A stretch of 32,426 nucleotides of DNA, taken from NCBI GenBank assembly GCA_035711845.1, contig DASTBU010000009.1, forward strand, positions 1 to 32,426. Reading direction: 5' to 3'. A program made the position numbers and the translations under genes. The DNA comes from DASTBU01 sp035711845. GTDB lineage: Bacteria; Acidobacteriota; Vicinamibacteria; Vicinamibacterales; 2-12-FULL-66-21. The notes under the pieces are model-generated. The model made no database searches, was not told the DNA's origin, and saw only the letters and a list, made by a program, of their open reading frames with translations. Positions 7,835-15,113 of this stretch are shown here, one piece after another (position 1 is the first letter of the stretch; each line of letters starts with the position of its first letter).

Positions 7835-8031
7835 TTTCCACCGACAGGCGGCTTTCACTCCCGTAATTCCCGCCACGGATTTCGGGCCCCGCCTGGTGGT
7901 CCGTGCCGCGGCACACAGCTCCAAGGTTGTGACTTCCCCGGATTTCCCAAGGTTCCGCTTGCCGTTACATGGTGGCACTCGCCTTGCCATTGGGGCATCT
8001 ATCACGATTGTTCAAAGCAAGGTGGTAACGT

Positions 8032-8187
8032 ATGTGGAACTGGATCTCCTGCTACGTGACCGGCCACGATTACAGCGTTTCCTGTGACGGTGGCTCGATC
8101 TTCCTGCGCTGTCTCGTCTGCGGAAGGCGCTCCCAGGGATGGCTCGTGCATCGCGCGCACGCGCACGACCCGCGTCCTCACGCCTGA
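8032..8187 (+). CDS. 51-residue zinc-ribbon-like protein
   Basis: A short gene beginning MWNWISCYVTGHDYSVSC with a good Shine-Dalgarno (AAGGTGG, six bases before the ATG). Cys7, His12, Cys18 and the pair Cys27-x-x-Cys30 (CLVCGRRSQGW) look like metal ligands of a small zinc ribbon. The GHD plus CxxCG pattern recalls short prophage-type DUF1660 proteins, but I cannot confirm the family. It lies alone between the PEGA protein gene and the rhodanese-like gene, transcribed in the same direction. Its role is unknown; nucleic-acid or protein binding would fit a free zinc ribbon. Confidence 0.65.
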   Translation: MWNWISCYVTGHDYSVSCDGGSIFLRCLVCGRRSQGWLVHRAHAHDPRPHA

Positions 8188-8236
8188 CGCGTCTCTCGGT
8201 TGACACTCTGCCCGACGGCTGGGGACAATACTGCCC

Positions 8237-8611
8237 GTGGCAGTCCCCCGTATCACGAAGGAAGAGTTGAAACAACGGCTCGACGGACCGGCCGAACTGC
8301 GGCCCGTCGTGATCGATGCCCGTCTGAAGTACCCCTACGAGCACAGCACGGTCAGGTTACCAGGCGCGATCCGCATGATGCCGGGCGCGCTCGACCCCTC
8401 GCAGCTCTCCCGTGACAGAGAGATTGTGGTATACGACTCCGATCCGGAGGAGCTCGTCAGCGCGGGCGTCGCTGCCGAATTGAACCGGCAAGGCTTCCGC
8501 GCGGCGGCGCTGATCGGGGGCATTGGCGACTGGATGGCCGGAAAGCTGCCCGTTGAAACGAAGTCAGCCCCGCAGCCGGCCCCGATTGCGGCGGGCTCCC
8601 TCAAGGCCTAG
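8237..8611 (+). CDS. Rhodanese-like domain protein lacking the catalytic Cys
   Basis: A 124-residue single rhodanese-fold protein starting with GTG. The N-terminal half has the family pattern VVIDARLKYPYEHSTVRLPGA (residues 24-44: DxR, a short helix, GHIPGA-like turn). At the active-site loop, where VVYC is expected, it reads VVYDSDPEEL, so Asp67 replaces the persulfide-carrying Cys. It is therefore unlikely to be a sulfurtransferase and more likely a binding module. GGIGDWMAG near residue 95 matches the conserved GGxxxW end of the domain. A Pro/Ala-rich tail of about 20 residues follows. It is 80 bases upstream of lolA in the same direction. Confidence 0.8.
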   Translation: MAVPRITKEELKQRLDGPAELRPVVIDARLKYPYEHSTVRLPGAIRMMPGALDPSQLSRDREIVVYDSDPEELVSAGVAAELNRQGFRAAALIGGIGDWMAGKLPVETKSAPQPAPIAAGSLKA

Positions 8612-8690
8612 CGACGCCTCCTCCCGGGCCTCGCAAGCTCGACGGTCTGTGTTCAGCGGCGAAATCCTCCGGAAACAAGGGTCTGATAAC

Positions 8691-9383
8691 ATGAGGTGCC
8701 GGCCTGCACAGAACAGAATGACGTTTTACAGCCTGACCGCCGTTCTGCTGGCGTTGCTAGCGGCACGGCCGACCGCCCAGGGTTCCGCGCCGTCGGCGGC
8801 CGAGGTGGCCGCGTCGCTCCAGCGGAAGTACGATTCGGTGCGCGACTTTTCGGCTGATTTCACGCATCAGCACGCTGGCGGCGTCCTGCGCCGCACACTG
8901 GTCGAACAGGGCACTCTACACGTCAAGAAGCCGGGCAGGATGCGGTGGGAATACAAGTCTCCCGAGAAGAAGCTTTTCGTGTCCGACGGCGAGCGCCTTT
9001 ACTTTCACGATCCGATGAACAATCAGGTCACGATCAGCGACGCGCCCCGGGAGGACCGCGCGGCCAGCGCGGCGCTGTTTCTCTCGGGACGGGGAAGCGT
9101 GACACGGGATTTCAAGGCGAGCTTCATCGACGGGGGCACATCGGACACCTACGCGCTGCGCCTCGATCCGGTTGCGCCTCAAGACGATTACGACTGGCTG
9201 GAGGTGGTGATCGATCGACACACCCTGCAGATTCGCTCGCTGACGGCGGTCGAAAAGCAGGGTGGACGCTCGACGTTCGTATTCGCGCGGATGAAAGAGA
9301 ACATCGGCATCCCGGACAAGCGCTTCGAGTTCGAAATCCCCCGCGGAGCGGAAGTGATCTATGCAGGCCCACCCAAGCTCTGA
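8691..9383 (+). CDS. lolA: Outer-membrane lipoprotein carrier LolA-like protein
   Basis: Periplasmic carrier that takes lipoproteins from the LolCDE transporter to the outer membrane. The 230-residue product has an N-terminal signal peptide (MTFYSLTAVLLALLAARPTAQ, cut near AQG). The mature part fits LolA: an N-terminal helix AAEVAASLQRKYDSVRDFSADF, then GTLHVKKPGRMRWEY, FVSDGERLYFHDP and later strands ending in FEFEIPRGAEVI. The Arg/Trp strand and the DGxxLxxxDP strand are family hallmarks. The ATG at 8691 is chosen, with AAGGG about nine bases upstream; ATG 8718 would also keep the signal peptide. Its 3' end overlaps the secretin gene by 23 bp, implying coupled translation. I see no LolB or LolCDE nearby. 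Confidence 0.88.
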   Translation: MRCRPAQNRMTFYSLTAVLLALLAARPTAQGSAPSAAEVAASLQRKYDSVRDFSADFTHQHAGGVLRRTLVEQGTLHVKKPGRMRWEYKSPEKKLFVSDGERLYFHDPMNNQVTISDAPREDRAASAALFLSGRGSVTRDFKASFIDGGTSDTYALRLDPVAPQDDYDWLEVVIDRHTLQIRSLTAVEKQGGRSTFVFARMKENIGIPDKRFEFEIPRGAEVIYAGPPKL

Positions 9384-11244
9384 TCGCCGCTGGCGAACTG
9401 CGGCCGCCATTGCCGTGCTCGCGGCCTTTCTGAGCGCCTGCGCCACGAGCTCGGCTTTCCGCAACGGCAAGCGCGCCGAGCAGAACGACAACTACGATCA
9501 GGCCGTCGTCGAATACACGAAGGCCGTGCGGGAGAATCCGGACGACGCATCTGCGCGGCTGGCGCTGGATCGCGCCCGCGTGCGGGCGTCGCAGGAGCAC
9601 TTTTTCCGCGGCCGCCGCCAGGCAGCGGCCCAACGGTACGAGGAGGCGGTCATCGAGCTGCAGCTCGCCGCGGAGCTGAACCCCACCAACGGCGAGGTGG
9701 AATCGCTACTGCGCGAGACACGGCAGAAATTGCGGACGAAGGTGACCGTCTCACGACAGGGGAAGACGGAGCTCCAGGCGCTGGTCGAGACCTCGCGGGG
9801 ACTTCCTTCGCCGGGGCTCGATCTGCCGGACGGAAGAAAGCTGCCCGATTCGCTCGTGTTCAGCCAGGCCGGCAGCCGCGCCGTGTTCACGGCGATCGCG
9901 CGATTCGCCGGCTTGAACATCGTGTTCGATCCCACCTTCCGGGAAGAAACGATCAACATCGACCTCCGAAATACGACCCTCGAGGAGGCCCTGGCGGCCG
10001 TCACCGCGAGCACGCGCACCTTCTATCGGGTGACTGCTCAGCGCACGCTCACGATCGTGCCGGATACGCCGCAGAAACGCCGGGAGTACGAGGAGTCGAT
10101 CGTCCGGACGTTCTATCTCAGCAACGCCGATGTCAAGGAAGTCATCGACCTGCTGCGGATCGTCGTCGACGTGCGTCAGATCTCTCCGATCACCGCGACC
10201 AACGCCATCTCGCTGAAGGATACGCCGGAACGAATCGCGGCGGCGGCACGGCTCATCTCGGCGATTGACAAGGCGCGCCCCGAGGTTGTCATCGACGTCG
10301 AGCTGCTCGAAGTGGATCGCACCCGGCTGCGCGAGATGGGTCTGCAGATCGCATCGCCGTTGCAGCCGGGCATCTCCGGATCGGCCGATGTAAACCGGCC
10401 GAACCTGACGCTGGAGACGCTGCGCAACCTCACCAGCGCCGACGTGTTCATGTACAACGTCCCCGGAATCTACTATCGGCTCCTGAAATCGGACGCCAAC
10501 ACCCGGACACTGGCCAATCCGCAGCTCCGGACCTCGGAAGGCATCACGGCCCAAGCGCGTTTCGGCGAACGAGTGCCCGTGCCCAATGCGACGTTCGTCC
10601 CGATTGCGGGAGGCGGCGTCAACACGCAGCCGATCACCTCCTACGCGTACGAAGACATCGGCGTGAACATCGACATCACGCCTCGCACGCACCATGAAGA
10701 TGAGGTCTCATTGGCATTGAAGGTCGTGCTGAGCAGCGTCTCAGGCGAGGGGTTCGGCGGACTGCCCACGTTTGCGAACCGCGAGATCTCGACGACGATC
10801 AGGCTGAAGGATGGCGAAACGAACATGCTTGCCGGCCTCATCACGGACGAAGAACGGACGGTGCTGGAAGGTGTCCCCGGGTTGAGCGATATCCCCCTGA
10901 TCGGACGCCTGTTCGCGAACAACCGGAAAGAGTCCCGTCAGACGGACATCATCCTGACCCTGACGCCGCACATCGTTCGCGTGCTGGATCTCTCGGAAGG
11001 CGATCTGCGTCCATTCCGGCTGGGAAGAGACTCCGGGCCGCCGAGCGCGGACCTTCCCCAGCTGGCGGTCCCGCGCGACCGGATCGATCTGCCGCCGGAG
11101 ATGCAGCCGCCAACCGAGCCCCAACAGAAGCCACTCAACCCCTTCTTTCCGTACGCACTACCGAGCGCCGCTCCGGGCCTGCCGGTCCTGCCGGGTCAGG
11201 TCGTGCCTGTCACGCCGCCGAAAAAGCCTGGCGGCGGCGGCTAG
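9361..11244 (+). CDS. Lipoprotein secretin with N-terminal TPR (GspD/PilQ family)
   Basis: A 627-residue outer-membrane channel subunit. A signal peptide ends at a lipobox (LSACATSS), so the protein is probably lipidated and may reach the outer membrane through Lol without a pilotin. Residues about 30-125 hold TPR-like helices (NDNYDQAVVEYTKAVRENP). An STN/N0-like domain follows at about 165-235 (VFTAIARFAGLNIVFDP), then an N1-type repeat (RTFYLSNADVKEVIDLLR). The secretin core carries ANPQLRTSEG and the signature GVPGLSDIPLIGRLF (about 503-518) followed by LTPHIVR. The C-terminus is Pro-rich. No ATPase or pseudopilin gene is in the window, so the secretion or pilus system it serves is not known. 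Its stop shares the palindrome CTAG with the stop of convergent murA. Confidence 0.92.
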   Translation: MQAHPSSDRRWRTAAAIAVLAAFLSACATSSAFRNGKRAEQNDNYDQAVVEYTKAVRENPDDASARLALDRARVRASQEHFFRGRRQAAAQRYEEAVIELQLAAELNPTNGEVESLLRETRQKLRTKVTVSRQGKTELQALVETSRGLPSPGLDLPDGRKLPDSLVFSQAGSRAVFTAIARFAGLNIVFDPTFREETINIDLRNTTLEEALAAVTASTRTFYRVTAQRTLTIVPDTPQKRREYEESIVRTFYLSNADVKEVIDLLRIVVDVRQISPITATNAISLKDTPERIAAAARLISAIDKARPEVVIDVELLEVDRTRLREMGLQIASPLQPGISGSADVNRPNLTLETLRNLTSADVFMYNVPGIYYRLLKSDANTRTLANPQLRTSEGITAQARFGERVPVPNATFVPIAGGGVNTQPITSYAYEDIGVNIDITPRTHHEDEVSLALKVVLSSVSGEGFGGLPTFANREISTTIRLKDGETNMLAGLITDEERTVLEGVPGLSDIPLIGRLFANNRKESRQTDIILTLTPHIVRVLDLSEGDLRPFRLGRDSGPPSADLPQLAVPRDRIDLPPEMQPPTEPQQKPLNPFFPYALPSAAPGLPVLPGQVVPVTPPKKPGGGG

Positions 11245-12512
11245 GGGTGACCCGCGGATTCCATCCGCTCGACATTCGCGCCGAGCGATTGCAGACGCTC
11301 GACGAGGGAACCGTACCCGCGTTCCACTGTTTCCAGCGGGCCGACATGGCTCTCTCCGTCGGCCGCGAGCGCGGCTGCGATGAGCGCCATCCCCGATCGG
11401 ATGTCCCGCGTATCGAGGGGCTTTCCGCGCAGCCTCGACGCTCCCGACACGATGATTCGATGCGGATCGCACAGGAAGAGGTCGGCCCCCATGCCGCTCA
11501 ACTGCTCGAGCGCGAACAGGCGCAACTCGTACATCCAGTCGTGCACCAGCGTCCTGCCGTCGGCCTGTGTCGCGAGCACGGTCACCAGGCTGATCATGTC
11601 GCTCGGAAATCCAGGCCAGAGCCCAGTTGTGATCCGGCGGGCCGCCGCGAGCGCAGAGGGTTCGACGATGAACCGGTTGTCGTCCCACGAACACTTGAGT
11701 CCCATTTTTCGCAGCGGGGCGGCCACGACCTCCATGTCTCCGGCGCGGGCTCCCGTCACCTCAATCTCGCCGCCGGTGATGGCCGCGACGACTCCCCAGC
11801 TGCCCGCCTCGACGTAGTCTCCGTCCAGCCGATGGCTTGTACCGCGCAGCCTCTGCGGCGCGTCGATGCGCAGGGTTGACGTCCCCTCCCCCGCGATACC
11901 GACACCCATCCCGCGCAGGAACCGGCAGAGCTCGACGACATGAGGCTCCATCGCGGCGTGGCGGATCTCGGTGTGGCCCTTCGCGGCAGCGGCGGCAAGA
12001 AGCGCCGTCTCGGTACCGGTCACGGAGGCCTCGTCGAGATAAAACGACGCGCCGGAAAGGCCCCACGGCGCCTCCAGCGCATGGCCCGGCTCGTCGAGCG
12101 GCACCGCGCCCATGGCGGCCAGGGCCTGCAAGTGCGTGGAGAGCGTCCGGCGCGTCGGAAAGTCTCCGCCGGGCGGCGCCAGCCGGGCGGAGCCCCTGCG
12201 CGCGAGCAGTGGCCCGAGCAGCAGAACCGATCCGCGGAGCTTGCCGACGAGCGCCGGGTCGGGCCTGTCCGTCGTCACGTCCAGGCACTTCACCCGCAGG
12301 GTCGTGGTGCCGATTCCATCGATTGTCGCGCCGAGCCCCGTCATCAGCTGGGCCAGGACCTCGACGTCCCGAATCTTCGGCACGTTCGTCAGGACGCAGT
12401 CTTCGTCGGTCAGCAGGCATGCGGCGAGCAGGGGAAGCGCGGAGTTCTTGTTCCCCTCCACCGCGACGCAGCCGGACAGCCGTTTACCGCCCTCGATCCG
12501 AAGTGTGGCCAT
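11241..12512 (-). CDS. murA: UDP-GlcNAc enolpyruvyl transferase, Cys-to-Asp variant
   Basis: Adds enolpyruvate to UDP-GlcNAc, the first committed step of peptidoglycan synthesis. The 423-residue protein has the EPSP-synthase-like fold with family residues: EGNKNSALP (Lys22, Asn23), LRGSVLLLGPLLAR (Arg93), and FPSDM with the general-base Asp. In the active-site loop, where E. coli MurA has PGGCTIG with Cys115, this protein reads PGGDFPTRRTL, so Asp117 occupies the Cys position. Asp at this place is known from fosfomycin-resistant MurA of mycobacteria, Chlamydia and Borrelia. The loop itself is also divergent, so a MurA-like paralogue cannot be excluded. It is last in the nagZ-murA cluster, ten bases after murB. 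Its stop overlaps that of the secretin gene. Confidence 0.87.
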   Translation of the reverse strand: MATLRIEGGKRLSGCVAVEGNKNSALPLLAACLLTDEDCVLTNVPKIRDVEVLAQLMTGLGATIDGIGTTTLRVKCLDVTTDRPDPALVGKLRGSVLLLGPLLARRGSARLAPPGGDFPTRRTLSTHLQALAAMGAVPLDEPGHALEAPWGLSGASFYLDEASVTGTETALLAAAAAKGHTEIRHAAMEPHVVELCRFLRGMGVGIAGEGTSTLRIDAPQRLRGTSHRLDGDYVEAGSWGVVAAITGGEIEVTGARAGDMEVVAAPLRKMGLKCSWDDNRFIVEPSALAAARRITTGLWPGFPSDMISLVTVLATQADGRTLVHDWMYELRLFALEQLSGMGADLFLCDPHRIIVSGASRLRGKPLDTRDIRSGMALIAAALAADGESHVGPLETVERGYGSLVERLQSLGANVERMESAGHP

Positions 12513-12521
12513 CGGTGAACT

Positions 12522-13487
12522 TCACTCAGGCATCCGGCCGTCCGAAGCCGGGTCGAAGCCAAGATAGACGATCTCTTCCCGTAGCTGCACGCCAAACCGC
12601 TCGCGCACCCCGCGCTTGCAACACTCGATCAGCTCGCGGATCTCTTCGGCCGAGGCGCCTCCCTGGTTGATGATGAAGTTGGCGTGGGTCGTCGAGACCA
12701 TCGCCTTCCCCACGTGTGCACCCTTGAGGCCCGCGCGATCCACGAGCGCCCCGGCCGACCACGGCACACCTGCAGGAACGATGTCCCTGGCGGGATCCGG
12801 GTTCTGGAAGATACACCCTGCGCTTGCGGACTCGAGCGGTTGCGTCTGCTTGCGGTACGCGAGGGACTCGCGCGCCGTCGCCCGCAGCGCGACCGGATCG
12901 CCGGATCCAACGTGGAAGAGAGCGTCCACCACAATCTCCCCGGTACGCTGAACACGGCTGTAGTCGTAGCCGAATTCCATCTCGCTGGCCGGCACGTCGA
13001 GGACGTCGCCGTCCGGAGATGCGAGCGTGACACGGTCGATTGTCTCGCCGATCAGGCGTCCCCGGAAGTGCGCGTTGCCGCGAACGGCGCCGCCGACGGT
13101 CCCTGGCGTGCCTGCCCAGGCTTCCAATCCGGAGAGACCCCGGCCGATCGTCCAACGTACGAGCCCGTTGATCGTCACGCCCGCGTCGGCACGCACGTGA
13201 GCGGGATCGGGTGCACTCACCTCGCCGCCGCGCAGCCGCATCACGACCCCGCGCACGCCGCTGTCGGCGACGAGCACGTTCGAGCCTCCCCCAAGCATCG
13301 ACACCGGCAGGCCCGCGCGCCGCGCGATTGCCAGAACGCGCCGGATCTCGTCGGCCCCTCGCACCTCCACGTACCAATCCGCCCGTCCTCCAACGCGGAA
13401 CGTGGTCATCGGTGCGAGCGCCAGATCCCGAAGCACCCGCGCGTTACCGAGCGTATCCCGGAACTCCCTGTCCAGCTGATCGTTCAT
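12522..13487 (-). CDS. murB: UDP-N-acetylenolpyruvoylglucosamine reductase
   Basis: Reduces the MurA product to UDP-MurNAc with NADPH and bound FAD. The 321-residue protein has the FAD-binding TTFRVGGRADWYV and LGGGSNVLVAD motifs (residues 28-75), GLEAWAGTPGTVGGAVRGNA (120-139) and YRKQTQP (211-217). The proton-donor loop reads ASAGCIFQNP with Cys225 where most type II enzymes have Ser; Cys is a known natural alternative. The C-terminal signature HVGKAMVSTTHANFIIN is clear. It lacks the extra E. coli-type lobe, so it is type II. The ATG at 13487 overlaps the stop of pxpC by 4 bases (ATGA). Downstream murA follows after ten bases. Confidence 0.95.
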   Translation of the reverse strand: MNDQLDREFRDTLGNARVLRDLALAPMTTFRVGGRADWYVEVRGADEIRRVLAIARRAGLPVSMLGGGSNVLVADSGVRGVVMRLRGGEVSAPDPAHVRADAGVTINGLVRWTIGRGLSGLEAWAGTPGTVGGAVRGNAHFRGRLIGETIDRVTLASPDGDVLDVPASEMEFGYDYSRVQRTGEIVVDALFHVGSGDPVALRATARESLAYRKQTQPLESASAGCIFQNPDPARDIVPAGVPWSAGALVDRAGLKGAHVGKAMVSTTHANFIINQGGASAEEIRELIECCKRGVRERFGVQLREEIVYLGFDPASDGRMPE

Positions 13488-14422
13488 CGGCCGCGGCCTT
13501 CCACGCGCGCGCGTTGCTCCCTGAGCGCGTCGATCGCTTCGGCGCGGTCGCCAGGCGCGAACGCGATCCAGTCTCCAGGCGCGAGTTGACCGGCGAGCGG
13601 GATGTCCGCGCTGATCACCGTCGCGATGCGGGGATAGCCGCCCGTCGTCTGGCGATCCGCCATCAGCAGAATCGGCTGTCCAGAGGCCGGCACCTGCAGG
13701 GAACCGATCGGCGTGGCATCGGAGAGAACATCGGCGCCGTCTGCGTGCTCGAGTGGCGGACCGTCCAGGCGATAGCCCATCCGGTTCGAGTGCGGCGTGA
13801 CGACATACCGCCCGGCGAAGAGCGTCTCGAACGCCCGGGCCGTGAACCTCGATTCGTGGGGGCCGCGTAACACCCGGAGGCTCGCACCCCCGGAAGGGAG
13901 CTCCAACGGGACGACCCGATCGTCTGCTGCGCGTTTCGGCGAAAATCCCCGCGGCGAACCTACCGGCAGCACGTCCCCGGCGGCAAGCGCGCGCCCGCCG
14001 AACGGGCCCATTTGACTGATGAGGCTGGTGGCCCGGCTGCCGAACCGCGTCTCGACGTCCAGGCCGCCCTGCACCGCAAGGCTCGCGCGCGCTCCGGCGC
14101 TGCGCTCCCCGAACCGCAGACGCGCGCCAGCCGGGACCTCGAACGGGCGGTGCATCACCACGTCCCGTCCGTTCACGGTCACCCGGAAACGAGCGCCGGC
14201 GACGGCGCACAGGAGATCGGCGTCCGCCTGCAGCTCGGGGCCGATCAGCGTGACTTCCAGCGCCGCGGCGCTCTCTTCGTTTCCCACGAGATCATTCGCC
14301 AGCCGATGCGAATAGGAATCCATGGGGCCCGCCACGGGCACGCCGCTGCCTTGCCGGCCCCACCTTCCGTGGTCCTGCACCGTGGTCAGCAAGCCGGGCC
14401 TGATGATGGTGAGAGACGCCAT
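13484..14422 (-). CDS. pxpC: 5-oxoprolinase subunit C (KipA-type)
   Basis: A 312-residue member of the biotin-dependent-carboxyltransferase-like PxpC/KipA family. PxpABC hydrolyses 5-oxoproline (pyroglutamate) to glutamate with ATP. Family motifs are VQDHGRWGRQGSGVPVAGPMD (16-36), ANDLVGNEESAAALEVTL, a central VLRGPHESRF, and near the C-terminus GQPILLMADRQTTGGYPRIA. The chosen ATG at 14422 begins MASLTIIRPGL, the usual family N-terminus. It starts 14 bases after the stop of pxpB and overlaps murB by 4 bases. pxpA (LamB/YcsF family) is not in the window. In Bacillus the homologue KipA modulates KipI, but the broader role is pyroglutamate catabolism. Confidence 0.92.
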   Translation of the reverse strand: MASLTIIRPGLLTTVQDHGRWGRQGSGVPVAGPMDSYSHRLANDLVGNEESAAALEVTLIGPELQADADLLCAVAGARFRVTVNGRDVVMHRPFEVPAGARLRFGERSAGARASLAVQGGLDVETRFGSRATSLISQMGPFGGRALAAGDVLPVGSPRGFSPKRAADDRVVPLELPSGGASLRVLRGPHESRFTARAFETLFAGRYVVTPHSNRMGYRLDGPPLEHADGADVLSDATPIGSLQVPASGQPILLMADRQTTGGYPRIATVISADIPLAGQLAPGDWIAFAPGDRAEAIDALREQRARVEGRGR

Positions 14423-14435
14423 GTGTGCGCTGCGC

Positions 14436-15113
14436 TCAGGATGCCCGGGCAAACTCCTCGGCCGTGATGGCAAAGAAGCGCACGCGGTCCCCTGGCCTGA
14501 AGAGAAACGGTTCGATACGAGAAGGATCGTAGGGCAACACTGGCGTTCGTCCGATGATGTTCCAGCCTCCGGGTGTTGAGGACGGGTAGATCCCGGTCTG
14601 TCCGCCCGCAATGGCCACCGAGCCGGGCGGCACCGCCGTCCGCGGCGATCTTCGGCGGGGCGCGGCGATTCGTCGGTTGACTTCGGCCAGATACGGAAAC
14701 CCGGGAACGAATCCGACCAGATAGACTCGATACGTCGCGGCTGTGTGGATCGCAATCACCTCGGCCTCGGAACAGCCGCCGAATCGCGCAATGTCGCCGA
14801 TGTCCGGGCCGAATGCTCCGCCGTAACAGACGGGCACGTCGACGACGCCGCCCGTGCTGTCTACAACCTCCTCGATCGCCTCGGCCATCTCGCGGATGCG
14901 CGCCTCGAGCCATGCCGGATCGGTCAGCAGAGGTTCGAAGTAGGCTGTCACCGAACAGTAGCCGACCACGACGTCGCGAACAGCGCTGCCAAGATGCTGT
15001 TCGATCGATCGAGCCAGCCGGATACACCAGGCATTCTCGAGCGGATCGATCCGTTCGGGCAGTTGCACGTGCAGAGCGGAATCGCCGGCGGGAACGACAT
15101 CGAAGCGGAACAT
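14436..15113 (-). CDS. pxpB: 5-oxoprolinase subunit B (KipI-type)
   Basis: A 225-residue protein of the PxpB/KipI family with a cyclophilin-like C-terminal domain. The N-terminus FDVVPAGDSALHVQLPERID and the middle VPVCYGGAFGPDIGDIA are typical. The signature YLVGFVPGFPYLAEV (150-164) is followed by RRSPRTAVPPGSVAIAGGQT and the family end GGWNIIGRTP. Together with PxpC it forms the two-subunit part of 5-oxoprolinase, with PxpA as third subunit. Its ATG shares one base with the stop of mpl (TGATG), so it is translationally coupled to a peptidoglycan-recycling gene. This placement is unusual and is discussed as a finding. Confidence 0.93.
   Translation of the reverse strand: MFRFDVVPAGDSALHVQLPERIDPLENAWCIRLARSIEQHLGSAVRDVVVGYCSVTAYFEPLLTDPAWLEARIREMAEAIEEVVDSTGGVVDVPVCYGGAFGPDIGDIARFGGCSEAEVIAIHTAATYRVYLVGFVPGFPYLAEVNRRIAAPRRRSPRTAVPPGSVAIAGGQTGIYPSSTPGGWNIIGRTPVLPYDPSRIEPFLFRPGDRVRFFAITAEEFARAS

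Noticed and set aside
7921..7954. Direct repeat CCAAGGTT twice in the gap before the zinc-ribbon gene
   Set aside because: Two 8-base copies 26 bases apart are easily due to chance and not in a 7-base period.
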